Shown here in pieces: positions 32,373 to 41,062 of a DNA stretch of 64,000 nt. Source of the stretch: Bradyrhizobium sp. CIAT3101 (lineage in GTDB: Bacteria; Pseudomonadota; Alphaproteobacteria; Rhizobiales; Xanthobacteraceae); NCBI RefSeq assembly GCF_029714945.1, contig NZ_CP121634.1, positions 8,887,001-8,951,000 of the forward strand, in the 5' to 3' direction. The notes beneath the pieces are model-generated. The model ran no database searches and was not told the origin of the DNA. It saw only the letters and a list, made by a program, of their open reading frames with translations. A program made the translations under genes and the position numbers. The first letter of the stretch is position 1, and the number at the start of each line of letters is the position of its first letter.

Positions 32373-33164
32373 ATGAGCGACTGGCTGCACAATCTGCCCG
32401 TGCCCTTGATGGCGCTGGTCATCTTCGGCTTCACCTATCTGCTGGCGGCGGCGGTGTTCGGCTTCGTCGCGCTGGTGGCGACGGAGGAGCGGGCGAAGGC
32501 GCTGAAGGCGATCTCGCCCGGCATGCTGCCCGTGCTCGGCATCATCTTCGGCCTGTTCGTCGCCTTCACTGCGGCGCAGGTCTGGGGTGACAGCGACCGC
32601 GCCGGCGCGGCGGTGAGCCGCGAGGCCAGCGCACTGCGCAGCGTCGTTCTGCTCGCCGCCGGCCTGCCGGCGGAGCAGGAAGCAAAGCTCAGCGGACTGG
32701 TGCGTGACTATGTCAATCAGGCCGTCACCGTGGAATGGCCGATGATGGCGCATCAGGAGGCTTCGCTGAAGGCAACGCCGCCTCCGCTTGCCGAGGCCTT
32801 GCAGCTTGTCATCGCGATGACGCCACAGGGCACGGGTCAGTCGACGGCGCAGCACGAGATCGTCGGCGCGCTGGAGCAGGCGCTGGATGCGCGGCGGCAG
32901 CGGATCATCGTCAGCCTGGCCTCGGTCAACGCGGTGAAATGGTGGTGCCTGTATCTCCAGGCCCTGTGCGAGTTGCTGGTGATCGGCTTCGTTCATTGCG
33001 ACAACCGACTGGGATCGGCGATCGCGATTGCGCTGTTCGCGACCGGCGTCGCTACCTCGGTGCTCCTGATCGCGGCGCATGATCGTCCGTTCACCGGCCA
33101 GATCTCGATCTCGCCGGAGCCGCTGCGCCAGATCATGCCGGAGGCGTCGACCGGACGAAATTGA
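32373..33164 (+). CDS. DUF4239 (bestrophin-like) membrane protein
   Basis: This 263-residue protein has two N-terminal membrane segments (about 10-33 and 48-70), a soluble central region and two more segments near 185-235. This is the layout of DUF4239 proteins, which resemble bestrophin channels. The substrate is unknown. It is a single gene starting 28 nt after the radC remnant. GC content and codon use match the chromosome downstream rather than the island. Confidence 0.75.
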   Translation: MSDWLHNLPVPLMALVIFGFTYLLAAAVFGFVALVATEERAKALKAISPGMLPVLGIIFGLFVAFTAAQVWGDSDRAGAAVSREASALRSVVLLAAGLPAEQEAKLSGLVRDYVNQAVTVEWPMMAHQEASLKATPPPLAEALQLVIAMTPQGTGQSTAQHEIVGALEQALDARRQRIIVSLASVNAVKWWCLYLQALCELLVIGFVHCDNRLGSAIAIALFATGVATSVLLIAAHDRPFTGQISISPEPLRQIMPEASTGRN

Positions 33165-33189
33165 TCAAGCCGGCGGCCAGGCTCTCGCG

Positions 33190-33573
33190 CTACTCGGGCG
33201 CCAGCGTGCAGTTCAGCATCCATTGCACACCGAAGCGATCGGTGAGCTTGCCGTAGTAGCCCCAGGGCTGGATTCCGAGCGGTGTGGTGATGGTGCCGCC
33301 TTCTGCGAGACGCGCGAACAGATCCGTCGTCGCCTGCGCGTCGTCCAACATCAGGTGGTGCGCCGAGCCGCGCATCGGCTCGGCATCGTCATTGTCGGAT
33401 GCATAGAACTGGATGCCCGGTCCCTCGAATTTCGCGTGCATGATCTTGCCCTGCATCGGCCCGGCTGCGCCGTGGCGCTTGATCTCGGTCACCTCGCCGA
33501 GACCGCAGGCGGTATAGAACGCGAGCGCCGGCTCGCACTGGGTTGTGAAGAAGAGATAATTCGACATCTGCAT
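33190..33573 (-). CDS. VOC/PhnB-like glyoxalase-fold protein
   Basis: This 127-residue protein is of the PhnB type: YLFFTTQCEPALAFYTACG, KIMHAKFEGPGIQFYASD, then LAEGGTITTPLGIQPWGYYG and DRFGVQWMLN. The frame is open far upstream, but the natural start is the ATG at 33573. It probably acts as a small enzyme or binding protein of the vicinal oxygen chelate superfamily with no defined substrate. It follows the TetR gene on the same strand by 23 nt, so the two are likely co-transcribed. Confidence 0.82.
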   Translation of the reverse strand: MQMSNYLFFTTQCEPALAFYTACGLGEVTEIKRHGAAGPMQGKIMHAKFEGPGIQFYASDNDDAEPMRGSAHHLMLDDAQATTDLFARLAEGGTITTPLGIQPWGYYGKLTDRFGVQWMLNCTLAPE

Positions 33574-33596
33574 CTGCGGCTCTCCCCTTCGGTCGA

Positions 33597-34178
33597 TCAG
33601 GTTTCGGCACAGGCTTTGAGCGCAGCCGCGCGGCACGCCGAGGCAATGGCCGCGCTGACATCCTTGTCGGCGACCGCCCTTGCCATCGTGACACCGCCGG
33701 ACAGGATCGAGAGCAGCGCCCAGGCGCGCGCGCGTCTGTCCTTGGATGATCGGCCGGGCAAGCCGTCGGCCACCGCGTTCACGACGCCCTCGATCTCCGC
33801 CTCGAACACCGTCTTGATCCCGACGTCTGCGCGCTGCACCTCCGACGTCAGGCTCTGCAAGGCGCAGCTCGAACCGAGCTCGCAGACCCGCTTTTGGCCG
33901 AGATAGAAATCGACGAATGCCGCGACCCATTTGGCGCCGTGCTCGGCCCGCAGGGCTTCGACACCCTGGCGCAGCTCTTCGAGGCCCGCCACCAGCGCAG
34001 CCTTGAACGCCTCGCCCTTGGACGAGAAGTGCCCGTAGAACGCGCCGGAGGTGACCTCGGCCTCCTTGGCAAGGCCGTCGACACCGATGCCGCCAAAACC
34101 CTGGCGGCGAAAGCCGCGGCCGGCGGCCGCCACCATGCGTGCGCGGGCTTCTTCCTTGTGTCCGGACTTGTATCGCAC
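33597..34178 (-). CDS. TetR/AcrR-family repressor
   Basis: This 193-residue protein has an N-terminal HTH at about residues 10-55 (RMVAAAGRGFRRQGFGGIGV, GAFYGHFSSKGEAF). The C-terminal helical domain carries two Cys (CELGSSCA), similar to regulators of the NemR/AcuR-like group that respond to reactive compounds. It is divergent from the tautomerase gene. Two strong palindromes in the 160-nt gap are its likely operators, so it probably represses itself, the VOC gene and the tautomerase. Confidence 0.87.
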   Translation of the reverse strand: MRYKSGHKEEARARMVAAAGRGFRRQGFGGIGVDGLAKEAEVTSGAFYGHFSSKGEAFKAALVAGLEELRQGVEALRAEHGAKWVAAFVDFYLGQKRVCELGSSCALQSLTSEVQRADVGIKTVFEAEIEGVVNAVADGLPGRSSKDRRARAWALLSILSGGVTMARAVADKDVSAAIASACRAAALKACAET

Positions 34179-34194
34179 CAGCGCACCTCGTCAT

Positions 34195-34208
34195 ATAACG
34201 ATCGTTAT
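34195..34208. promoter_or_regulatory. TetR operator 1
   Basis: A perfect 14-bp palindrome, ATAACGATCGTTAT, lies 17 nt upstream of the TetR start, in a position to block its promoter. The same core recurs at 34251-34270. Confidence 0.7.
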
Positions 34209-34250
34209 TTTAACGTTGACGGCACCGCCCTCGTCGTGCGAATGCAGTCA

Positions 34251-34270
34251 CGATCGTTATATAACGATCG
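34251..34270. promoter_or_regulatory. TetR operator 2
   Basis: A perfect 20-bp palindrome (CGATCGTTAT and its mirror) shares the TAACGATCG half-site with operator 1. It lies about 70 nt before the tautomerase ATG and probably controls that side. Confidence 0.7.
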
Positions 34271-34338
34271 CAATATTGTCGCAAGCCGCGATCGCAGCCG
34301 GCGTTCGTGGCGCTCACACCACGAAGGGAGTTTTGGTC

Positions 34339-34764
34339 ATGCCGATCACCGTCGTCGCCACGGATGGCATCTTCAGTGCAGCCGCCGAGAAAACCATGTT
34401 CGCCGAGCTGACCGCCTCGTTTCTCAGGCACCATGATCTCGCCGGCAATGCCTTCATCACGCCGAACGTGATCGGCGAGATCAGTACGATCCCGAAAGGC
34501 CGGTCGTTCGCCGGCGGCACGTCGAACGACATCGTCGTGGTCGAATTGAAGGTCCCGTCCTTCGCACTGGCGAGCCCGGAGCAAAAGGCGGGCTTCATCG
34601 CAGACGCCACCGACATCGCGTTCAAGGCCGCGGAAGGCCGTCATCCGCGGGAGCGGATTTTCGTCAACATGGTCTATGCGGTGGACGGCCTGTGGGGCAT
34701 CGGCGGCAAGGCCTACACCAATGCCGAGCTTGGCGACGCCGTCAGCCGGGCTAACGCTGCCTAG
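34339..34764 (+). CDS. Tautomerase-superfamily protein
   Basis: The 141-residue protein begins M-P-I-T-V, so processing exposes the Pro1 general base of the 4-oxalocrotonate tautomerase family. At about 140 residues it is a fused-length member rather than a 60-residue 4-OT. The region with RIFVNMVYAVDGLWGIGGKA is the C-terminal part of the fold. GAAGGGAG lies 9 nt before the ATG. Control by the divergent TetR protein suggests a role in handling a reactive or aromatic compound. Confidence 0.75.
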   Translation: MPITVVATDGIFSAAAEKTMFAELTASFLRHHDLAGNAFITPNVIGEISTIPKGRSFAGGTSNDIVVVELKVPSFALASPEQKAGFIADATDIAFKAAEGRHPRERIFVNMVYAVDGLWGIGGKAYTNAELGDAVSRANAA

Positions 34765-34821
34765 CGACAGGGTCAGACACGGCAGCGCCGGCGCGTGCGA
34801 GACGACGCCGGCGCTGTCCGC

Positions 34822-35127
34822 TCAGTAGCAATATCTCGGATCGACCGGGACGTAGCGGCCATCCGGGCGCTGCATGTAGCAGCCGCGCTGATAGGCGTAA
34901 TAGCCGGACCGGCGACGCTCGCCTTCGGAGGCGATCGCAGCCCCCGTGCCGGCGCCGACGACCGCACCGATGGCGGCGCCACGGCCGCCACCAAGCGCAC
35001 CGCCCACGATCGCCCCGCCGACGCCGCCGAGGATGGCGCCGCCGATAGCGTCCTGCGCCACCGCGTCATGGACCGGGATGGCCATCGCGACCGCGAAACA
35101 TGCTGCAATTCCAAGACGTCGAAGCAT
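34822..35127 (-). CDS. Secreted glycine-zipper protein
   Basis: This 101-residue protein starts at the ATG at 35127. A signal peptide (about residues 1-25, ending AVAQ) is followed by a glycine-zipper hydrophobic stretch (about 28-65, GGAILGGVGGAIVGGALGGG). A polar tail follows with paired Cys (GCYM, RYCY). Proteins of this form associate with the outer membrane in alphaproteobacteria; the function is unknown. Confidence 0.75.
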   Translation of the reverse strand: MLRRLGIAACFAVAMAIPVHDAVAQDAIGGAILGGVGGAIVGGALGGGRGAAIGAVVGAGTGAAIASEGERRRSGYYAYQRGCYMQRPDGRYVPVDPRYCY

Positions 35128-35286
35128 TCCCGAATCCTCCCATCTGATGCGGCCAGTCATAGCGTTTGGGACGATCCCGGGCCAGAATAATCGCGTGAAT
35201 CCGGCTTGTTTCCGCCCTTTACGTCACGGGGCCAGCCTGTCGCGACAACCAGCGGAAGCCTCAAATCGAAGGTGTGCTTGCCGCGG

Positions 35287-35661
35287 CTACGGCGCGACCC
35301 AGCGCTGCACGGCTTCCATTGTGTCGGCAGGCGTCGTGTTGAAGCAGATCGCGGCCTGCGGCGCCAGGCGGTGGACGAGATTGAGCACCTTCTCGAACAG
35401 CAGCAGCCGTTCCTTCGGCTCGCGCAGGCCGGCGCCGATGACGATGCAATCGAAGCGCTCGTCGCGCAGCGCCACCGTGACTGCCGCTTCCGCCGCCTCG
35501 TCGAGATCGATCAAGCAGCTCGTGACCTCGTAGCCGAGACCGCGCAGGCGCAAGAGCTGCGCTTCGATATGGTTGCGGACCATCGCCGGCGTGAGCTGCG
35601 GAAACGCGCTGTAGTCCGCACTGCCGGGTTCGATGCCGATCGCGAGAACGCGCTTGGCCAT
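35287..35661 (-). CDS. Conserved hypothetical alpha/beta protein
   Basis: This 124-residue protein begins MAKRVLAIGIEPG. It has a flavodoxin- or response-regulator-like alternation of strands and helices (VTSCLIDLDE, FDCIVIGAGLR), but no phosphorylation site or nucleotide loop I can name. It is a monocistronic gene of unknown function. Confidence 0.6.
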   Translation of the reverse strand: MAKRVLAIGIEPGSADYSAFPQLTPAMVRNHIEAQLLRLRGLGYEVTSCLIDLDEAAEAAVTVALRDERFDCIVIGAGLREPKERLLLFEKVLNLVHRLAPQAAICFNTTPADTMEAVQRWVAP

Positions 35662-35939
35662 CGCAGGATTCCTCGATCAGACCGTCTCTGTTGCTAACGG
35701 ACGGCCACCCGGCAAGTTCCCGGATTGCGTGTGGCGCCGCCGCGCTCGCGCGTACGTCGTTGCGTCCTTTGACCGCAACCTTTCGCGCTGCACGTGTAAG
35801 CCATTTCACATGCGCTCCGGCGATGGCCTGCCACATTTGCCGAACCACACCCAGAGCCCGTGCCTGCCGGCTAGTGGCATGCGGCTCACGCCTGATTGCA
35901 CAACGACCTGATTATTTTAACAATTCGCGGGAGCGGGAG

Positions 35940-37421
35940 ATGGTGTCATACGAGAGTCTGAAAAGCGGGTATGAGAGGAACTGGGCCAATCTCCAGATCC
36001 GGCCCGCACGCCTTGGCGAGGCCAACGCGACGGCACGCAAGGCCATCAACGGCAAGGCGACCTATCAGCAGATCGAGCGGCTGACCGGTGTGCCCTGGTA
36101 CTTCATCGCGCTCTGCCATTATCGCGAATCCAATTTCGATTTCGACACCTATCTCGGCAACGGCGAAACGCTGAAGCGCGTGACGTGCCTCGTTCCGAAA
36201 GGCCGCGGCCCGTTCGCCTCGTTCGTCGACGGCGCCGTGGACGCGCTGCGGATCCAGCACTTCGTCGGCACGCAGGACTGGTGCATCGCGCGTACGCTGT
36301 ACCGGCTCGAATGCTTCAACGGTCTCGGCTATCACGCCAAGGGCGTCAACTCGCCCTATCTCTACGGCGGCTCGACCCTCTACGGACCAACCGAGGCAAA
36401 TGCCGGCAAGTTCGTCGCGGACCACGTCTTCGACCCGAGCCATGTCGATACGCAGCTCGGCACCGCGGTGGTCCTGCATGCGATGATGTCACAGGATTCC
36501 TCGATCACCATCGACAACAGCCCGTCCATTGCCCCCCGTTCCGAGCCGGACGAGGACGTGGCGTCGTCGGTGCTGCTGATGCAGCAGACGCTCAACAGGC
36601 TCGGCGCCAATCCACCGCTCGACGAAGACGGCATCAGCGGACCGAAGACCAAGGCGGCGGTCTCGCAATTCCAGCAACAGCACGCCCTCGAGGATACCGG
36701 CCTGCTCGACGGGACCACGATCGCCGCCATCACGCGCGCCGGCCTGCAACCGGTCCGGACAGCAAATATCGATCTCTCCCAGGTTCTGGGGCGGCTGGAA
36801 AACCTTGCACAGCTTCTGCAGCCGGGAGCGACCCCGACCGGTGCAACGCCGATCGCGATCCCGCCGATAGGGACAGTGCCTGCAGGGTCGTCCAACCAGC
36901 TCTCCCAGATCCTGAACCAGTTGCAGAACCTCACGCAGGCCTTGCAGCCGGGAGCAACAACGCCAGTGAGCACGACTCCCGCGGCCAGCCCGACGGTCAA
37001 TGTGCTTGGACAGCTCCTCTCTCTCATCACCAAGACCGCTCCCGGCACGCCGGCGACGACAAATCCCGCTCCGACCGATCAGTTCAAACAGGTGGTCGAT
37101 CTGCTCAGCGCCTTGCTCAGCAACAAGCCTGTGCTCGGACAGGTCAATGGCGCGCTCGGCCAAACCATCGGCAAAATGCTGGATGGCAAGAAGACGGCGC
37201 TCGGAATTGGCGGCTCGCTCATTACCGCGCTGCTCTCCGCCGTGACGGCGAGCCCCAATGCAGGAGGCCTGGCCGGATTGTTCGGGACGATTGCGTCGGC
37301 GGTGCCGGGCCTGAGCCAATTCGCGCTTCCCATCTCGCTGGCACTGACGGCCTGGGGCGTGCTCGGCAAGATGGAGAAATGGGCGCAAGGCACTGCGCCA
37401 CCGCCCAAGCCGACGACCTAA
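35940..37421 (+). CDS. Peptidoglycan-binding protein with lysozyme-like N-terminal domain
   Basis: The 493-residue protein starts at the ATG at 35940, after GGGAG; the open frame from 35691 is not needed. Residues 1-180 resemble a phage-type lysozyme-like domain (WYFIALCHYRESNFDFDTYL, with Glu in YRESN as the likely catalytic residue). A PG_binding_1 domain follows at about 200-265 (LLMQQTLNRLG, DGISGPKTKAAV, QFQQQH). The rest is a Pro/Thr/Gln-rich linker with repeated LQPGATP and a hydrophobic Gly/Ala-rich C-terminal region. No signal peptide is evident, so export would need a holin-like or other route. Its TAA overlaps the convergent sigma gene stop. Confidence 0.75.
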   Translation: MVSYESLKSGYERNWANLQIRPARLGEANATARKAINGKATYQQIERLTGVPWYFIALCHYRESNFDFDTYLGNGETLKRVTCLVPKGRGPFASFVDGAVDALRIQHFVGTQDWCIARTLYRLECFNGLGYHAKGVNSPYLYGGSTLYGPTEANAGKFVADHVFDPSHVDTQLGTAVVLHAMMSQDSSITIDNSPSIAPRSEPDEDVASSVLLMQQTLNRLGANPPLDEDGISGPKTKAAVSQFQQQHALEDTGLLDGTTIAAITRAGLQPVRTANIDLSQVLGRLENLAQLLQPGATPTGATPIAIPPIGTVPAGSSNQLSQILNQLQNLTQALQPGATTPVSTTPAASPTVNVLGQLLSLITKTAPGTPATTNPAPTDQFKQVVDLLSALLSNKPVLGQVNGALGQTIGKMLDGKKTALGIGGSLITALLSAVTASPNAGGLAGLFGTIASAVPGLSQFALPISLALTAWGVLGKMEKWAQGTAPPPKPTT

Positions 37422-38698
37422 AGCTGCTCGCCTGCGAGCGCCGCGGCGCGGCGCTCCATCAGCGCGCGTTCACGTGCATTGGTCGCAAGATGCGCGGCGG
37501 CCGCGAAGGCCTGCCGCGCCTCTGCGCGCCGTCCGAGCTTCTGCAGGAAATCACCACGAACCGCCGGCAGATGATGATAGGCCGACAGCGCCGGTGCGCC
37601 GGCGATCCCGTCCAGCACGTCGAGCCCGGCCTGCGGTCCCTCGGCCATGCCGACCGCGACCGCGCGATTGAGCTCGATGATCGGTGAGCGCACCAGAAAC
37701 GCCAGCTCGGCGTAAAGCTGCGCGATGCGCCGCCAGTCGGTATCTGCAGCCGTTTCCGCCATGGCGTGACACGCCGCAATCGCGGCCTGAAGCGCATAAA
37801 ACCGTCCCGCACCGCCGAGTTCGCGGGCCCGTTCGAGCGACCGCAGGCCACGACGGATCTGCGAGCGATCCCACAGCGAACGATCCTGGTCCATCAGCAG
37901 AATGGGGTCGCCGCTTGCATCGGTCCGAGCGCGCGCCCGCGCGGCATTCAAATCCATCAGGGCGACGAGGCCGTGCACCTCGGGCTCGTCCGGGGCAAGG
38001 CCGGCGAGCACGCGGCCCATGCGCAGCGCCTCGTCGCAGAGCTGCGGCCGCAACCATTCGTCGCCCCGCGCCGCGAGATAGCCCTCGTTGAAGATGAGGT
38101 AGACGACCTCCAGCACCGAGGCGAGACGCTCCGACAGAGCGTCGCCGGCCGGCGTCTCGTAGGCGAGGCCGGAATTCGACAGCGTGCGTTTGGCACGGAC
38201 GATGCGCTGGGAGATGGTGGCCTCTGGCACCAGATAGGCGCGGGCGATCTCGGAGGTGGTGAGCCCGCAGATCATCCGCAGCGCCAGCGCCGCGCGTGCC
38301 TCGCGCGACAGGATCGGATGACAGGCGGTGAACACCAGCCGCAACAATTCATCCCCGATATCATCGTCGAGCGCGGCGTCGAAATCGGGCACGATCTCCT
38401 GCTCCTGCAACATGTCGCGCGCCAGCATGTCGTGCTTCTCGCCAAGCATCTTGCCACGGCGCAAGTGATCGAGCGCGCGTCGCTTTGCGGTCGTCATGAG
38501 CCAGGCGCCGGGATTGTCGGGCACGCCGATAGCCGGCCAGGCTTCCAGCGCCGCAACCAGCGCGTCCTGGGTCAGCTCTTCCGCAAGCGGCACGTCGCGC
38601 AGCATCCGCGACAGCGTCGCGATCAGCCGCGGCTGCACGACGCGCCAAGTTGCGTGAATCGCGGCGCGGATGGCTTGATCAATATCGGCGGCCGTCAT
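37418..38698 (-). CDS. ECF sigma factor with C-terminal DUF6596 (ECF42-like)
   Basis: This 426-residue protein has sigma-70 region 2 (about 20-90, AEELTQDALVAALEAWPAIG) and region 4 (about 135-180, LTTSEIARAYLVPEATISQR). A long TPR-like C-terminal extension follows (about 190-420, FNEGYLA...). This architecture, with a neighbouring YCII/DGPF gene upstream, is characteristic of the ECF42 group, which uses the extension instead of an anti-sigma factor. The YCII gene lies 133 nt upstream on the same strand. Confidence 0.9.
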   Translation of the reverse strand: MTAADIDQAIRAAIHATWRVVQPRLIATLSRMLRDVPLAEELTQDALVAALEAWPAIGVPDNPGAWLMTTAKRRALDHLRRGKMLGEKHDMLARDMLQEQEIVPDFDAALDDDIGDELLRLVFTACHPILSREARAALALRMICGLTTSEIARAYLVPEATISQRIVRAKRTLSNSGLAYETPAGDALSERLASVLEVVYLIFNEGYLAARGDEWLRPQLCDEALRMGRVLAGLAPDEPEVHGLVALMDLNAARARARTDASGDPILLMDQDRSLWDRSQIRRGLRSLERARELGGAGRFYALQAAIAACHAMAETAADTDWRRIAQLYAELAFLVRSPIIELNRAVAVGMAEGPQAGLDVLDGIAGAPALSAYHHLPAVRGDFLQKLGRRAEARQAFAAAAHLATNARERALMERRAAALAGEQL

Positions 38699-38707
38699 CG
38701 CCGCCGA

Positions 38708-38750
38708 CCAGAGCCTTTTCCGTTCCGACTGGGTCGGAACGGGGCTCTGG
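38708..38750. repeat. Large imperfect hairpin between YCII and sigma genes
   Basis: CCAGAGCC (38708-38715) pairs with GGCTCTGG (38743-38750), and CCGTTCCGAC (38720-38729) with GTCGGAACGG (38733-38742), leaving a TTTT bulge and a 3-nt loop. On the plus strand a T-rich stretch follows. It could act as an attenuator or processing site inside the operon, or be a mobile extragenic palindrome. Confidence 0.6.
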
Positions 38751-38764
38751 TTTCTTGTTTTGAC

Positions 38765-38808
38765 GCGTTTTCTTTGCGCGAACCGGTCCCCACTTCGCTC
38801 GAAAACGC
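38765..38808. repeat. Rhizobial-type extragenic palindrome
   Basis: GCGTTTTC (38765-38772) and GAAAACGC (38801-38808) flank a GCGCGAACCGGT centre. This resembles a dispersed repeat common in Bradyrhizobium and Rhodopseudomonas intergenic regions, as recalled from memory. Confidence 0.5.
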
Positions 38809-38831
38809 TATGGAACGCGCGATGCTCGTCA

Positions 38832-39239
38832 TCAGGCGTGAGCGGCTACGCCCGACTTCGCATCAACCTCGCAGGCCCCATCCACCCCCGGCGTGGCGAA
38901 GGCCCGCAATTCGCAGGTGCCATCCCAGCCCGGCATGTGATCGAGGTGCAGCTGCATGAACTCCTTGGCCATGGCCAGGGCTTCGGCCTTGTCGCGCAGC
39001 TCGAAAATGGCGTAGCCGCCGACCACTTCCTTGGCCTCGATGAAGGGGCCGTCGATGACGCTGAGCTCGCCGTCGACGATCCGCACCCGCGCGCCCGTCG
39101 CAAGCGGCATCAGGCCGCCATTGTCGATCATCCGGCCCGCCTTGATTTCCCGCTCGGAAATCTTCTGCATGGCCTCCATCAGCGCCGGAGACGGGCCCCT
39201 CATCGGCTGGCTGGAGGTGACGATGTACATAAAGCGCAT
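38832..39239 (-). CDS. YCII-related (DGPF) protein, partner of the ECF sigma factor
   Basis: This 135-residue protein has a ferredoxin-like fold. The family signature is DGPFIEAKEVVGGYAIFELRD (about residues 63-83), and the start is MRFMYIV. Genes of this type sit next to ECF42 sigma genes in many bacteria and are regulated by them. The biochemical activity is not established. Confidence 0.88.
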   Translation of the reverse strand: MRFMYIVTSSQPMRGPSPALMEAMQKISEREIKAGRMIDNGGLMPLATGARVRIVDGELSVIDGPFIEAKEVVGGYAIFELRDKAEALAMAKEFMQLHLDHMPGWDGTCELRAFATPGVDGACEVDAKSGVAAHA

Positions 39240-39377
39240 GCAAAACTCCTGTTGAGGCGAGACGCGGCCGGTTCGGCTGCGCGATCAGCTCGCTATTGGG
39301 ATGACGATCCGGCCGGGGCCGGATCGACATGGGCGCAGGAAAAATTGCCAGGCAGAAAGACAGGAACGGACGGGCGC

Positions 39378-40073
39378 CTATTGGCGCAGCATGATCAGGG
39401 GATCGGCCGTATCGGGAACCCGACGCCATTGGGCATTGTCGTCGGCCTCGAACTGCCAGACCTCACCGGATTTCGACATCAGGATGATCTGGCCGCGCTC
39501 CAGCCGCCATTGCGTCGGGTTGAACTGGGCGATCGCCGCGTCGCATTTCGGCTTGAGGAAGACCTGGAAATTGTCCTGATCGGCTTCCGTATTGGTCAGC
39601 GTCAATCCGCAGATCGGCTGGCCGTTGCCGCGCACCATGGCCCAGTCGCCGATCATCTGGTCCATCGACTTGGCCATCGAGCGCGCGGCGGCGAGGTCCT
39701 GCAGAATGTAGACGCCCTCGCCCTGCCGCAGGCCCTCGAAGATGCCGGCCTCGACCTCCGTGAAGTCGATCACGGACTCACCGGTCGCATCCTGCAAACG
39801 AACAATGTCTCCGAGACCCTTGATGCTCCAGGCGACGATGTCCTTGGTGAAGGGCAGCGCCGTCTTGCACGCCGGCTCCAGCTCCAGCTTGAAGCCCTGC
39901 GCCACCGGATCGCCCTTGATCGTGACAACGCAGGTCTTGCTGCGCTCGGTGGTCGAGAGCTCCCACTGCCCGATCATCTCCTTCTTCAGGGTCGTCGCAT
40001 CCTGCGCATGCGCGGCACCGATCGCGGCGACGCAGGCCGCGATCAGCAAAGCAACGACCCGAAGAGCGGTCAT
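39378..40073 (-). CDS. Secreted AprI/Inh-type protein
   Basis: This 231-residue protein has a signal peptide (MTALRVVALLIAACVAAIGA, cleavage near AHAQ). Two AprI/Inh-like beta-barrel units follow, each with a G-x-W-E/A motif (IGQWELS, IGDWAMV) and a paired Cys (TCVV, ICGL). The family inhibits serralysin-type metalloproteases in the periplasm. In this genus it may have another role. It starts one base inside the preceding dehydrogenase stop. Confidence 0.78.
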   Translation of the reverse strand: MTALRVVALLIAACVAAIGAAHAQDATTLKKEMIGQWELSTTERSKTCVVTIKGDPVAQGFKLELEPACKTALPFTKDIVAWSIKGLGDIVRLQDATGESVIDFTEVEAGIFEGLRQGEGVYILQDLAAARSMAKSMDQMIGDWAMVRGNGQPICGLTLTNTEADQDNFQVFLKPKCDAAIAQFNPTQWRLERGQIILMSKSGEVWQFEADDNAQWRRVPDTADPLIMLRQ

Positions 40074-41062
40074 CAGCGCCCCTTGAACGGCGTTTCGGCA
40101 ACCGGCGTCAGCGGCGCCTTGCCGGCGAACCAGGATTTGAGGTTGTCGACAACGAGCTGGTCCATGGCATTGCGCGTCACCACGGAGGCCGAGCCGATAT
40201 GCGGCAACAGCACCACGTTCTGCATGGTCTTGAGCTCGTCCGGCACATTGGGCTCGGCCACGAACACGTCGAGACCGGCGGCGAGGATGGTGCCTGATTT
40301 CAGCGCCTGGACCAGCGCCTGCTCGTCGACCACGGAGCCGCGCGCAACGTTGACCAGCACGCCGCGCGGGCCGAGCGCCTTGAGCACCTCGGCATTGATC
40401 ATCTTGTTGGTCGAGGCGCCGCCCGGCACGATCACCATCAGCGTGTCGACCGCCTTCGCCATCTCGATCAGGTCGGGATAGTGCTTGTAAGAGACGTCCT
40501 TGGACGGGTTGCGCGAGTGATAGACCACCGGCACCAACGACGCATCGAGCCGGCGCGCGATGGCCTGGCCGATGCGGCCCATGCCGACGATGCCGACCTT
40601 GCGGTCACGCAGCGAGCCGACGCTGAGCGGATAGTTCTGGGTCTGCCAGAGGCCGGAGCGAACGTAGCGGTCGGCCTTGATGAATTCGCGCACGGTCGAA
40701 ATCAGCAGGCCCATCGCGACGTCGGCGACCTCCTCGGTCAGCACGTCGGGTGTGTTGGTAACGATGATGTTGTGCTCGGCCGCGTATTTGGCGTCGATGT
40801 GGTCGTAACCGACGCCGAAGCTCGCCACCATCTCGATCTTGGGCAATTGCGACAGCGAATCCTTGTCGGCGCGGACGGTGTGATAGGTCACCGCGACGCC
40901 GCGGATCTTGTCGCGGACCGCCGGCGTCAGCCGCTCGAGGTCGCCGCGCGTCTCGGCCTTGTGCACGACGAAATGATCGGAAAACCCGTTCTCGAGGATC
41001 GGCCGCACCGGCCCATAAATCAGAAGGTCGATCTTGTCGGACGAAATCGAACCGGTAGACAT
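40073..41062 (-). CDS. D-isomer-specific 2-hydroxyacid dehydrogenase
   Basis: This 329-residue protein has the NAD(P)-binding loop VGIVGMGRIGQAIA (about 155-168). The catalytic Arg lies in VNVARGSVVDE, the Glu in VFVAEPNVP and the His in LLPHIGSAS. This set fits glyoxylate/hydroxypyruvate reductase-like enzymes that reduce 2-keto acids in the cytosol. The ATG overlaps the ABC permease stop, suggesting it is co-transcribed with the transporter. Confidence 0.9.
   Translation of the reverse strand: MSTGSISSDKIDLLIYGPVRPILENGFSDHFVVHKAETRGDLERLTPAVRDKIRGVAVTYHTVRADKDSLSQLPKIEMVASFGVGYDHIDAKYAAEHNIIVTNTPDVLTEEVADVAMGLLISTVREFIKADRYVRSGLWQTQNYPLSVGSLRDRKVGIVGMGRIGQAIARRLDASLVPVVYHSRNPSKDVSYKHYPDLIEMAKAVDTLMVIVPGGASTNKMINAEVLKALGPRGVLVNVARGSVVDEQALVQALKSGTILAAGLDVFVAEPNVPDELKTMQNVVLLPHIGSASVVTRNAMDQLVVDNLKSWFAGKAPLTPVAETPFKGR

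Noticed and set aside
33190..34194. A 334-codon minus-strand frame spanning VOC and TetR genes as one protein
   Set aside because: Only its 3' 127 codons are protein-like (VOC). The TetR gene lies in a different frame with its own start.
36185..37687. A 500-codon plus-strand frame within the peptidoglycan-binding gene
   Set aside because: Alternate-frame shadow of the gene at 35940, which shows clear PG_binding_1 and lysozyme-like motifs.
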